64,000 nucleotides of DNA, from NCBI RefSeq assembly GCF_000005505.3, contig NC_016133.3, positions 15,686,001 to 15,750,000 of the forward strand. The letters are read 5' to 3'. Made by a program: the position numbers and the translations under genes. Numbering within the stretch: position 1 is the first letter of the stretch; each line of letters opens with the position of its first letter. Under the pieces are notes generated by a model. It was given only the letters and a program-made list of their open reading frames with translations, was not told the origin of the DNA and made no database searches. Below are positions 47,243 through 57,171 of the stretch, piece after piece. The stretch comes from Brachypodium distachyon. Lineage: Eukaryota; Streptophyta; Magnoliopsida; Poales; Poaceae.

Positions 47243-48771
47243 ATGCCTTCGATGGCTTCACCGCCGCCGCACGCCCTGATCATCCCTTACCCGGCACAGG
47301 GCCACGTCATCCCGCTGATGGAGCTGGCGCACGCCATGGTGGACAGGGGCTTCATCGTCACCTTCGTCAACTCCGAGTTCAACCACGCCCGCGTCGTCGC
47401 CGCCATGTCGCCGTCTTCCTCCCCTGGAAACAACGGCGTCGGTGGGCTGGACCGGATCCGTCTCGTGGCGGTGCCGGACGGCATGGAGCCCGGCGAGGAC
47501 CGGAACAACCTGGTGAGGCTGACCATCCTCATGACGGAATTCATGGCGCCGGCCGTCGAGGAGCTCATCCACCGCAGCGGCGAGGAAGACGGCGAGGAGA
47601 AGATCACGTGCATGGTGACTGACTACAATGTCGGGACCTGGGCGGTGGACGTCGCCCGGCGGACCGGCATCCGGTCCGCCGCCGTCTGGCCCGCCTCGGC
47701 CGCCGTCATGGCCACCCTTCTCAGCTTCAACAAACTCATTGAGGACGACATCATCGACGCAGAACACGGTAAATCAAGCACTAAACAACACACTGAAGTA
47801 ACTGAATTGAACTTAAATTACATTTTACTGAAGAGTTCTTCTCAATTTTGGCAGGGTCTGCGATGGGGAAAGAGACGTTCAAGCTGAGCCCGGAGATGCC
47901 GGAGATGCAGAGCGCGCACCTGGCATGGAACTGCGTGGGCGACCACGACCAGCAAGCCACACTCTTCAAGTACTTAGTCAAGGGAGTCCTCGCCGTTGAC
48001 CAATGCGAGTTCTTCATCTGCAACTCCTTCCACGCGGCAGAGCCAGGAGCCTTCTCGCTCTTCCCCAAGCTCCTCCCCATAGGCCCGCTCCTCACCGGCG
48101 AGCGCGGCGGGGACAAGGCCGTGGGCCACCTCTGGCAGCCAGAGGACGCCGAGTGCATCTCCTGGCTGGACGCGCAGCCGGAGCCGGGGTCCGTCGTGTA
48201 CGTGGCCTTCGGCAGCTTCACCATGTTCGACCGCCGCCAGTTCCAGGAGCTCGCCCTGGGGCTCGAGCTCTGCGGCCGGCCGTTCCTCTGGGTCGTCCGC
48301 CCGGACATCGGCTACGGCAAGGTCCACGATTACCCTGACGGCTTCCTCGACCGCGTCGTCGGGGAAAGCGGCGGCACCGGCAGAGGGAAGCTCGTCTCCT
48401 GGGCGCCGCAGCAGCGGGTGCTGGCCCACCCGTCGGTCGGGTGCTTCGTGTCGCACTGCGGATGGAACTCCACCATGGAAGGCGTCCGCAACGGGGTGCC
48501 GTTCCTCGCCTGGCCGTATTTCGCTGACCAGTTCGTCAACCAGGTTTATATCTCTGACGTGTGGAAGGTCGGGCTTAAGGCCGTCAAGGATGAGGAGGCC
48601 GGGGTGATTACGAAGGAGCATATCGCTGACAGGGTTGAGGTGCTCATGGGGGATGCCGGGATCAGGGAAAGGGTTGAGGAATTGAAGAAGGCGGCACATG
48701 AGAGCATTCAGGATGGGGGATCCTCGCATGGGAATTTTGACAAGTTTGTGGAGGCCATGAAGCAGGCATGA
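47243..48771 (+). CDS. UDP-glycosyltransferase, UGT83A1-like
   Basis: Exons 47243-47768 and 47855-48771, intron of 86 bases, 480 aa. Family 1 plant glycosyltransferase that moves a sugar from a UDP-sugar to a small acceptor in the cytosol. The N terminus PAQGHVIPLMELAH carries the presumed catalytic His21, and the TDYN motif the partner Asp127. The C-terminal PSPG box is complete (residues about 358-401, 48400-48531: WAPQQRVLAHPSVGCF, HCGWNSTMEG, ending FADQ); the final Gln is typical of UDP-glucose users. PAQGHVIPLMEL is characteristic of the UGT83A subfamily. A second ATG at 47252 (MASPPPHALI) is an equally possible start. Frame intact; acceptor unknown. Confidence 0.95.
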
Positions 48772-49165
48772 TACACAAGCTCAGACTGAGAGTGCGCAAT
48801 GTGCAAACTTTGCAACGGGGAGTTGGAAAATTGGACAGACTGCAATCTCGTTTGGCCTTGTAATTGAATTTCTCTTAAGAGAAATCTTTCTACGGAGTAC
48901 ATGATTGCATGATTGTGGAAAATAAGGTGCTCCTTTAACTTTTCTTGAAAACAATGTAAGATTAGTACGTATTTGGAGCTGGAAGAGGGTTAAAATCCAA
49001 GCAGAGTCAACAAGTTGATGAAAATTCAGTGAGGTGCCAGCCTGCCATTCCCATTATTTATGCGCATATTTTCCTCCCCCAAGTTGTTTGCAACGGAGTA
49101 CCAGATTACTGCTCCGTAACAAGTTGGTTGAACAAAATAGGAAACCGTCAGCTGCTCCCAAGATG
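48772..49165. other. UGT 3' flank
   Basis: Contains the 3' UTR. A Stowaway-like CTACGGAGTAC end is near 48890. No gene seen. Confidence 0.4.
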
Positions 49166-49459
49166 GGGAGTGAAGTGAATTGTTTCGTGCGCTAGCCAAT
49201 ACAACCAAGAGATCGATCTAATGGAAAGAGTAGGCAATCTACTTATACTTCAACACTCCTCCTCACGTGTGGCTCCCGTAGGCCTAAACGTGGATCGAAA
49301 GTGCGTTGCAATTTAATTGCGGCAACCAGGTCTCGAACTCGAGACCTCTTGACCCTGATACCATAAAGAATTTCATGCGCTAGCAATGCAACCAAGAGAC
49401 CGATCTAATAGAAAAAATAGACAATTTATTTAGACAATTCATTTATATTTCAACGGGAG
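49166..49459 (-). mobile_element. Miniature LTR retrotransposon (SMART/TRIM-like)
   Basis: Two direct repeats, 49171-49255 (85 bp) and 49364-49454 (91 bp), share GCGCTAGC, CAACCAAGAGA, CGATCTAAT and TTCAAC. GGGAG flanks both sides (49166-49170, 49455-49459). On the minus strand the right repeat is followed directly by TGGTATCAGG (49363-49354), a methionine-tRNA type primer binding site. Total 284 bases with no coding capacity. This fits the small LTR elements described from grasses. Confidence 0.8.
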
Positions 49460-49560
49460 AAAAGTACAACGACACCTAGAGTTGAGGAAGTCGACCGAGA
49501 AAACACATCATCGGATACAGAACCAGAGATCGCCGGTCGCAGCGGCCATTGCGCTTGACC

Positions 49561-49811
49561 TGGGCCGTAAATGGGCTTTCTGGGTTGTGGCTTAACCAGA
49601 ACTCGGACGGCGGTGGGCTTGCGGTGGATATGGAGGCATCTTGTTTTTCTTTTTTTTTAGGGGCTGGATAAGGAGGCATCTAGCCCATCTCTCTCTCAAA
49701 AAAAGGAGGCATCTAGCCCAAGGAGAGAAGAGGAGAAGATGGCCCAGGCTAAGCCACAACCCAGAAAGCCCATTTACGACCCAGGCTAAGCCACAACCCG
49801 AAAAGCCCACG
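49561..49811. repeat. Inverted and direct repeat cluster
   Basis: The arm at 49561-49598 (GGGCCGTAAATGGGCTTTCT...) and the arm at 49746-49782 are inverted copies over about 37 bases with two mismatches. Half of the right arm is repeated directly at 49781-49811. Between them, GGAGGCATCTAGCCCA occurs twice about 33 bases apart (near 49671 and 49705). Confidence 0.8.
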
Positions 49812-49829
49812 TATTACCCACCATCCACG

Positions 49830-50603
49830 GCTGCGTGTAGTGCCAGTGCCGGCACGTTCCCCTCCCTCCCACCCAAGCCACCCTCTCCTAGCTACCTCAC
49901 CGTCTCGCCGGCCGCCGGCGCCACACGGAGCTCCGCCGCCGCGCGGCGACGGAGCGCGAGATTACCCGCGCTTTCGTTCTCCCGGGTAAGCGTCCCGCGG
50001 TTTACTTTTCCTTGTTAGGATTGGTTAACCTAAATCGTGCGGTAGCGTCCCCTTTCTGGTTCTAGATAGCACCGGGGAGCTTCAATGACGATGGCACGAG
50101 CGAGCCGCCGTCATATCGGTCGTTTTCTCCCCCATTCATGTGAAATGGCTCTGGTTTGCATGAGATTTTGCTGAGGAAGGGGTTTGTGGTTAGGACCCCT
50201 TTATCGTGGTCTTCAATTCGTTCAAGTTTGGTTACTGGAATGCTTTTTTGTAAATGTACCATATCCAATTTGACTGGATGCCCATGAGATTGAATTTGTT
50301 TTGCCTACTATGATCAAGTAATGTGGGACTAGGAGGGTTTGACATTTTGGAGGGTTCGTGGAGCCTTCTCTTGAATATTGTGCCAGGCATTTTGGAGGGT
50401 TTTGACATTTTGCCTATCCATTATATCAGCTTAGCGGAAATAAAAAACAGGAATATTACTACAAAATAAATTTAACAGCTGAGATTTGCGAACTTCTGCT
50501 CTTCACTTCACTAACTTGTAGTCACTACTTTTTGTGCTCAGGGCTGCCGCTCACCATCTGTTCAAGTGAATGCTCCGGAGATCAATAGTTCCTTTTTTCT
50601 CCG
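49830..50603 (+). promoter_or_regulatory. Presumed leader of the downstream F-box gene
   Basis: A GC-rich, CT-rich block (49850-49985) ends in a donor-like CCGG|GTAAGCG. TTTTTGTGCTCAG (about 50541) is a good acceptor before the ATG at 50604, so a 5' UTR intron of about 550 bases is likely. The FBD relatives have the same acceptor position. Confidence 0.45.
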
Positions 50604-51951
50604 ATGATGATTATCTCCAATAAGCGCATGCGACCAACAGGGTTTGAGGACATCACCAGTGACGGGATCAGCAGCCTCCCCAATGAGATTCTCCACCACA
50701 TCCTGTCTCTCATGCCTGCACGGGAAGCAGTGCAGACATGTGTGCTGTCAACGAGGTGGCGCTATGTTTGGAAATCTTTGCGATGCCTTAAAATTGAGGG
50801 ACCCGAATTCTCCAGCATGGAGAGATTTGTAGAGTTCATGGACAACTTACTACTGGAGCGTGACTCTGTCCCTCTAGACAGCTTTTGCCTTGTCAGCTGG
50901 AGCAATGGTGCTCACTGTCTCAACCATCCTAGAGCCAACCAGTGGATCTCCCATGCTCTTACTAACAAAGTTTGTGTGCTTCGGGTAGTTGAGTACTATG
51001 AGCTATTTAATCTAGATCCCTATCCATTCATTTCAGTGCATCTGAAAGTACTCAGTCTCAATTGTGTTTTCATCAGCGCCCTCTTCATTGAGAATCTCCT
51101 TTCTAACTGTCCAGCATTGGAAGATCTAACAATGATAGGCAGTCGTGTTCTTGCCACCAAATTTTCTTCTCGCACTCTGAAGAATTTAACCTTTATCTCA
51201 CTTGGCCCCAATGACGATTACGATGTTCATGATGATTTTGAAGATCTTGTGATAGATACCCCTAATCTCGTTTCACTGCATCTGGAAGACCTTGCACTTT
51301 TAGCTCCTTGCCTTGTTAATGTTTCATCTGTGGTAAAGGCCTCCTTTCGTTTGGACGAGGAGTGTTTCTCCAGTTCTGATGCAAACTGCAACATTCTCAG
51401 TGCTCTGTCAAATGTTATGAAGTTGAAGTTGGTGTCTCGACCTGACAATGTATGTTCTTCTTGCAACTTTGCATGACTTCTTTTCGTTCTTTCATGTTGT
51501 GATGCCGTATAGCTGATATCTTGCTTTGTATGCAATTGCAGTTGCCACCTACAGCTTACGATGTATTTTTTGTCTTCTAACTTAGCAATTGTTCTTTTTC
51601 ATTATTTCTCTTGTGTAGCTGATATCTCCTTTTTTGTATGCAATGTGCTAGGGCACTTCTCAGGAGACGGAGACGGTAAGCAAGGTACTAAGAAGAGATC
51701 TCTGGAGGTGCCAGGCATTCAGCAACCTGAAATCCTTGTCTGTTGGTGACTGGTGTGTGGATGCTGACCTCAGTGCGCTGCTCTACTTTCTTAGACGCTC
51801 GCCTGTCTTAAAGAAACTTGTCTCAGTGCGGTAAGGATATATTCTTCTTATCACATACGAGTTTCTAGTCGTGAATCAAGGTGTTAATATGTCTTTGATT
51901 CTTCTTGTCAGGCTGGAGCTTCTGGTTGGGGCCACCAAAGGCACAACCTGA
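50604..51951 (+). CDS. F-box/FBD-LRR protein, C-terminally truncated
   Basis: Exons 50604-51449, 51652-51830 and 51912-51951, 354 aa. F-box at about residues 20-60 (GISSLPNEILHHILSLMPAR, CVLSTRWRYVWKSLRCLKI). LRR segments follow (HLKVLSLNCVFISALFIENL, CPALEDLTMIGSRVLATKF, FEDLVIDTPNLVSLHLEDL), and exon 2 has CQAFSNLKSLSVGDWCVDAD. Exon 3 meets TGA at 51949, but coding homology to the FBD tail of the relative at 62059 resumes in another frame (51953-52123: SFNCEHLKRVKIRCARGDKR, VNVILANAISLPEIVI). A small indel has therefore cut off the last 55-60 residues. SCF-type receptor; activity of the truncated form is uncertain. Alternative starts lie just inside (MMIISNKRMRP). Confidence 0.82.
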
Positions 51952-52123
51952 AGTCTAAGAAAACAGACATGTCGTTTAATTGTGAACATCTTAAGAGGGT
52001 CAAAATCAGATGCGCTCGTGGTGACAAAAGGGTGCACAGTATTGTCAATGTCATACTCGCCAATGCCATCTCTCTCCCAGAAATTGTTATCAATCCGTAT
52101 GAGCCTCTGTATCCTTTGGAGTA

Positions 52124-53438
52124 AGTCTCTCTGCATTCATTAGTGTTGATGTTTGTTTCTTTTTGGAGTTGTGCTACCAGAGGCAACTTACGTCCCTGTT
52201 AACTTCTTGTAGGTAGTCTGGCCTTGTTACTGAGGATTAGAGCTTTTGATGGCTGGCAAGTTTTAGTTCTCAATCCAAGTGCATACAATGCGTTGCAATG
52301 TTTATGGCTTTCTTTCACCATGGTTCATGGGACCTAGAGTCCTTTCTCTATATGACCATGATGTCCGCATGGGAAACAATATCACTATCCTTCCAGTTAA
52401 CTGAATTTGAGTATGTATTTCTCTTTTCTGGAGATGTGCTCCTGGCGAATTCGAAGGAGCTGATGCAAGTGATGGATCGTGGTGGTTAGTCGTTGGCACC
52501 TCCTGCTTGTTATGCACTGATGGCACCTGATCCCTGAATTTTTACATCTGATGTGAAACTGTTGTCTTGCTGATTGGAGTTCATTCTGGGTGTTAGTTTG
52601 AGTTCATTCTGGGTGTTGCCATAAGAATGCACTCATATAACAACCACAATCCTACGATCTAAATGGTCTTTATAAGAAAAATGCCTAAGCACTGGTGTTC
52701 TCCGAAGTTCCTAGCAAAACGTGAAGACGATAAAGCCAATAGTTTGCTCGATGATGCTAAGAAATAATTCAAAAGAATGAAAATTATTATAGATGTGTAA
52801 CCTACTAACTGTGCAAGTAATTACACCATATCTTAGCCCTAGCAGAGCCTATAGCTTCAGGTCTTCTTGACGCCAGGAGGGGTGATGTAGGAAGCCTGTT
52901 TTGTCGACCTTGACATTTGACCAATTTTCATGTTAAGGAAAAACATGAACTAAAAGCATCTTTGATGTATGTTTATTAAACTTTAGGAAACTCAGGTCAC
53001 CGACCATCCTACATAGTTACAATTCAGAAACATCAACAGCATTCAGAAATCAGGTCAGATAGCAGCAACAGGCTCATTGAGCGAATCAATCCATTTATAC
53101 TGATATAGAAGAGGACACCACAAGCTTTAGTCACTGTACATCTTGATAGACTGTTTCTATTGCAACACAACAAACACATGCACGTTTTTCACCTTACTAA
53201 GCAGGTGATGCTGATGCACCTAAGAGAGCAGGTGGTGCTGATGCACTTAAGAATTCTGTTTTCTACATTCGGAGTTTGATATTTACCCCGGCACCACGGC
53301 CACTGACATAGTGGGACAGCAGCAAGCTGGCCTTTCAACTGGAAGCAGTATTCAGCTACACCTACACCAATCACAGTATTACTGCATCAACCTTGTTCCT
53401 ATAATACCCCCTTTCCGTCACTCTGGTACCTGGCTTTT
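52124..53438. other. Intergenic, no gene seen
   Basis: 3' flank of the F-box gene. Contains short direct repeats (GAGTTCATTCTGGGTGTT twice, near 52578 and 52600). No domain-bearing ORF. Confidence 0.45.
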
Positions 53439-55441
53439 TCATACCCTCCTCTGCTTTGCTGAACTCTCGGCATCTCCCTCCTGCGCCTTGCGCTTCTCCC
53501 CTGAGTCTGTGCTGCCCTTGCCGTTCCGAGGGACAAAAACTATCTTGATATGTGGAACGCCAACGGCGTGGAAGAATTATGCCAACCTACGGGCCATCAT
53601 GTCATCCTTTGAACATATGATCTTGACCATCTTCAGCTGCATGTAAGGAAATGATCTTCCGCTTGGATTGACCTCACCTCTGTTGTCGTAGACCTTTTGC
53701 AGAACAATGAACTTGTTCAAGGGTTTGACCACACGCTCTCAGAGCAAACATTCATCAATTAGCGTATCATATGTACCTTATCGAGGTGGAGATAAAGGTT
53801 CTCTAAGTTGGGTGAATGCATAATAATGGTTGATAATGCATCAAAGTCAGGACCTATACACCATTCACCAAGCGACAGTCTTCAGGTTTTTGAACATGGG
53901 ACACGTCTTCAATTGATTATTCAGTAGAACCTGCACATTAGTATTGGAGTTAGTAATGATGGTCTGCACATATTAGGTCTACTGCCAAATAAGTTAACCA
54001 AGCATTTAGGACAAGATATCATAGGGCATCAAACTGTAAGTTAGGTTCAGAGTTCAATACACCAAAACAGTAGTGATTCAAAAAAATTGCAGGGCACTGG
54101 AAAACTTGCACTAGTAGATTAATGTTTGATAGGAATAAAATATCAACACTGTTAAGGTAGTTTTGATATCGTCTGTGTACAACCTATCCAATAGGCTGAT
54201 CCATTGGTAAAATGAACTTCTTTATGTCCATCAGACAACTACGTAGAAATGATATTTAAGTGGTCAACGATACAATATGAACAATAGTGTCACAGTTCTA
54301 CTGTACTTCTAAACTGATTCATATTGATGAAATAACGAAAATTCATCATGCAGTAAAATTCGAGAAATGCTCTAATTAAGCCATTAGCCCCTTCCTGTCC
54401 ATATGGCCAAACACCGTAGAAAGCACAAGATATAGAGAAGGTGGTAATACCAGCAATGGCATAAATGTACCTCTCCTCGATGAGCTAGCAATTTCATTGT
54501 TCTCACGTTATAGAAGCTTCGAAGAATACCATCACCACCATAGACCACAATACCATTTCTGCCATAGCAATCAACAATGTGGTCGGGGTGCACATCATTA
54601 GATCCTGCAGAGCTACCATCATCATCAGATCCACTGCCGTCAGGGTCCTCGGCATGAGATCCTGCAGAGCTACCATCATCATGAGATTCACTGCCGTCAT
54701 CAAGCATGATACTGGCTGTCACTAGTGACCTCGGACGCTTGATCTGAGGAAGAACACTGCAAGGTCTGAGTCTGATGCAGCACAGCAAGGCAAGGCCCGG
54801 AGCATCAACCAAGACTCCAAGAGGCCTTTAGGGGTGAAGCAGCTGACCATAGTCAAACGCCTGAGCGATACTGATCGAATCTCAGTGCCATATATCTTAC
54901 TGTTCTTGAGCACCAGTTCTCCCAAGAAAACGCACTTACAAGAGAGCTGCTTGAGGTTGTCGGTATCCATAAAGACACGGCTGAGATGCAATATCTTGAG
55001 GCTACCAAACAAGAAGTTCTCGCAATCCAGGTGCGGCCGCCGGCGGTGATGCATCCCGGAGAGCTCAATAGCTTTCGCGTGGAGTCTGACAGCACGACGG
55101 ATCCACGTGTTGGCCATGCCATCGGACGTCCAGCGCAGCCGGAGCTTGAGCAGCGGCACGTCCTGGTCCCGCCATTGCAGTAGGTCCTGGACGAACTGGC
55201 GGTAGTGGCACCTCAGCCGGTCGGCGCTGGCGTCATGGCGGATGTCGAGGCTCGGCGCGGATTCCCACATGTAGCGCCACCCCTCCGAAAGCGCGCTCGT
55301 GCGGACCACCTCCCACGCCTTCAGGAAGGAGAAGATGCGGTGGCACAGCTCGTCCGGGAGGTTGCTGAGGCGGTCGCGGGCGCCGACTCCTCCGCCGGAC
55401 CCGTCGCCCGGCGGCCCCTGCCCTCCACCCCCTTGGAGCAT
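53439..55441 (-). pseudogene. F-box/FBD-LRR pseudogene
   Basis: ATG at 55441. Exon A 55441-54474 has the F-box (RLSNLPDELCHRIFSFLKAW, SALSEGWRYMWESAPSLDI) and LRRs (GSLKILHLSRVFMDTDNLKQ). A frameshift near 54818 is followed by VDAPGLALLCCIR in the next frame, then an acidic Asp/Ser-rich repeat and VRTMKLLAHRGE. Exon B 53931-53780 (NNQLKTCPMFKNLKT, frameshift, then LGEWCIGPDFDAL). Exon C 53636-53439 (LKMVKIICSKDDMMARRL, TAA at 53579-53577, then a basic tail ending KQRRV, TGA 53441-53439). Three independent lesions make it non-functional. An upstream exon with donor CCCG|GTGAGT near 55650 is a probable 5' UTR. It resembles a rice-type F-box family with long acidic inserts. Confidence 0.85.
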
Positions 55442-56517
55442 TCCGTCGAACAAGTTACCTGCACGGAGCACGACGACCAACAATCAACGACCACGAGAAA
55501 CCAAAATCTTCGCATTCGCAGACGCAGCAATTAGAAACCAAGAAGAGCTTGGCCACGCAGCATTCCGCCAGACGGATTCGCGACCCAAAACAAGAACTCG
55601 CAAGAATCCTTCGCGTGGTGGGAGGGTAGTGGATCGGAGGAGGAGGACTCACCGGGAGGTTGATGCTTCCTGAATGAATCCGAAGGGCGGGGACTCCTGC
55701 AGTCCTGCTCCGCGGTTGCTGCTTCAGGGCGCGCAGAGGGGAAGAAAGAGGGAAGGAGAAATGAAAAATCGGGACTCTGCTTCATGTATTCTTAAATGAT
55801 ATCACCAGTCTCAGTTTAAGATGTTATGTATGCGTTTTGTAAGTTTGTAAACTAAACTGTAATTTCTTCGGAATGTACTTGTATACTGGTGGAGTGGCAC
55901 CCTTCTGCAGACTGCAGTTGGCCGGCCCATCTCGCTGCCGAGCGACCCAGCCGCCTGACTCCGTGGATCGTCTTCCTTCTCGTGCGAGCGCCGCCACCCA
56001 TCCCGCTGCGGAGCGCCCCAGCCCCCTAGCTCGTCTTCTTCCTCGCGCGAGCGCCTCCACCGCAGGTTGATCTCCCCTTCGATTCTCTCGCTCCCGACGG
56101 TTTCTCCTCCCATCACCCCACAAACGGATTCCGCCCTTTAGCTCCCCGTTTCATAATCTTCCCCAATTCGTGACTGGGGCAAAAATCAAGGCAGGGCGGC
56201 CGCCGTACCTTGCCGTACTGGGTCCTCCGCCCGTGCCCAGTAGCATGGAGCTCGACCTCAAAAACGAGTTTCTGAGTTGTGACCTTAGTACCTGTAATGT
56301 GGAACTGTGAGGGCTTGCATTTTTTAGGATTTTGGTCCTTCAGGAAATTTTTAGTCTTCACTCGAATACTAGTCTAGCAGCAGCTCATTGTTGTACCTAT
56401 CCAATATCACCCTAGCAAGAATTACTTCAATGTTACCATTCAACAGCTGAAATTTCCAAATTTTCTGCTTTTGACATACAAACTTGCTAGTCACTACTTT
56501 TGTGTGCGCATGCAGGG
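55442..56517. other. Intergenic, GC-rich leader-like sequence
   Basis: It holds the presumed 5' UTR exon and promoter of the minus-strand F-box pseudogene (55460-55790). At 55910-56100 a GC-rich block carries two related copies of CCGCTGC(C/G)GAGCG, possibly the former leader of the plus-strand F-box relic at 56583. No coding gene supported. Confidence 0.4.
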
Positions 56518-56582
56518 CTACCTTTCACCATCTGGCATCTTCTGAAGGCCTGAAGCCAGGTTGAGAGTTTCTTTTTCCGATG

Positions 56583-57171
56583 ATGAATATGTCCAACAAG
56601 CACATGAGACCAAGAGGATCTGAGGATATATGATCACTGACAGGATCTGCAGCCTCCCCAGTGAGAAATTGTTCAGACACGCGCGCTGTCCACGAGGTGG
56701 CACTATGTCTGGCAATCTTTGCGGTGCCTTAAAATTGAGGGGCCTGGATTCTCCTGCAAGGAGAGATTCCTGATGTTCATGGCGAACTTACTACTGCCAA
56801 GAGATTGTGTTCTTCTAGACAGCATTTGCCTCATGAGCTGGACCTACGGTGCTCATCAAAACCATCTCAGAGCTAACCTGTGAGTCTCATATAATCGCAT
56901 ATTATAAATTATTAAATCTAGACAAGTCTTCATTTACTTAGGTGCACCTGTAAGATACCCAAATGATTTTCCATCAGCTCCCTCTTCATTGAGAAGCTTT
57001 TTTCTTACTGTCCAGCTTTGGAAGATCTATTGATGATCCTTGATAGACTGCCATGTTCTAGCCACCAAATTTTCCTCTCGCACTCTGAAGAATTTAGGCT
57101 TTTCCTTACTTAGCCCTTATGGCGGTGATTATCTTTATGATGATTACGAAGAACTTGTTGCGAAAGCCGTC
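56583..57171 (+). pseudogene. F-box/FBD-LRR pseudogene relic
   Basis: Closely follows the gene at 50604 but is full of indels and stops. Recognisable pieces in different frames are the start region (MNMSNKHMRPRG-like), the F-box end (STRWHYVWQSLRCLKIEGP at about 56690-56750), FMVFMANLLLPRDCVLLDS-like sequence, PSLLRSFFLTVQLWKIY-type LRR debris near 57010, and KNLGFSLLSPYGGDYL. Homology stops abruptly at about 57160, after the equivalent of EELV, where unrelated GC-rich transposon-like sequence begins. Confidence 0.8.

Noticed and set aside
47258..48729. Long minus-strand ORFs (169 and 251 codons)
   Set aside because: Mirror ORFs of the GC-rich UGT exons; no independent homology.
49321..49363. 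tRNA-like stretch (GGTCTCGAACTCGAGACCT)
   Set aside because: Cannot fold into a full tRNA. It is the region next to the primer binding site of the miniature LTR element, which often resembles tRNA T-arm sequence.
53165..53240. GTGATGCTGATGCACCTAAGA-type direct repeat
   Set aside because: Short two-copy repeat (near 53206 and 53229) without wider context. Probably simple local duplication.
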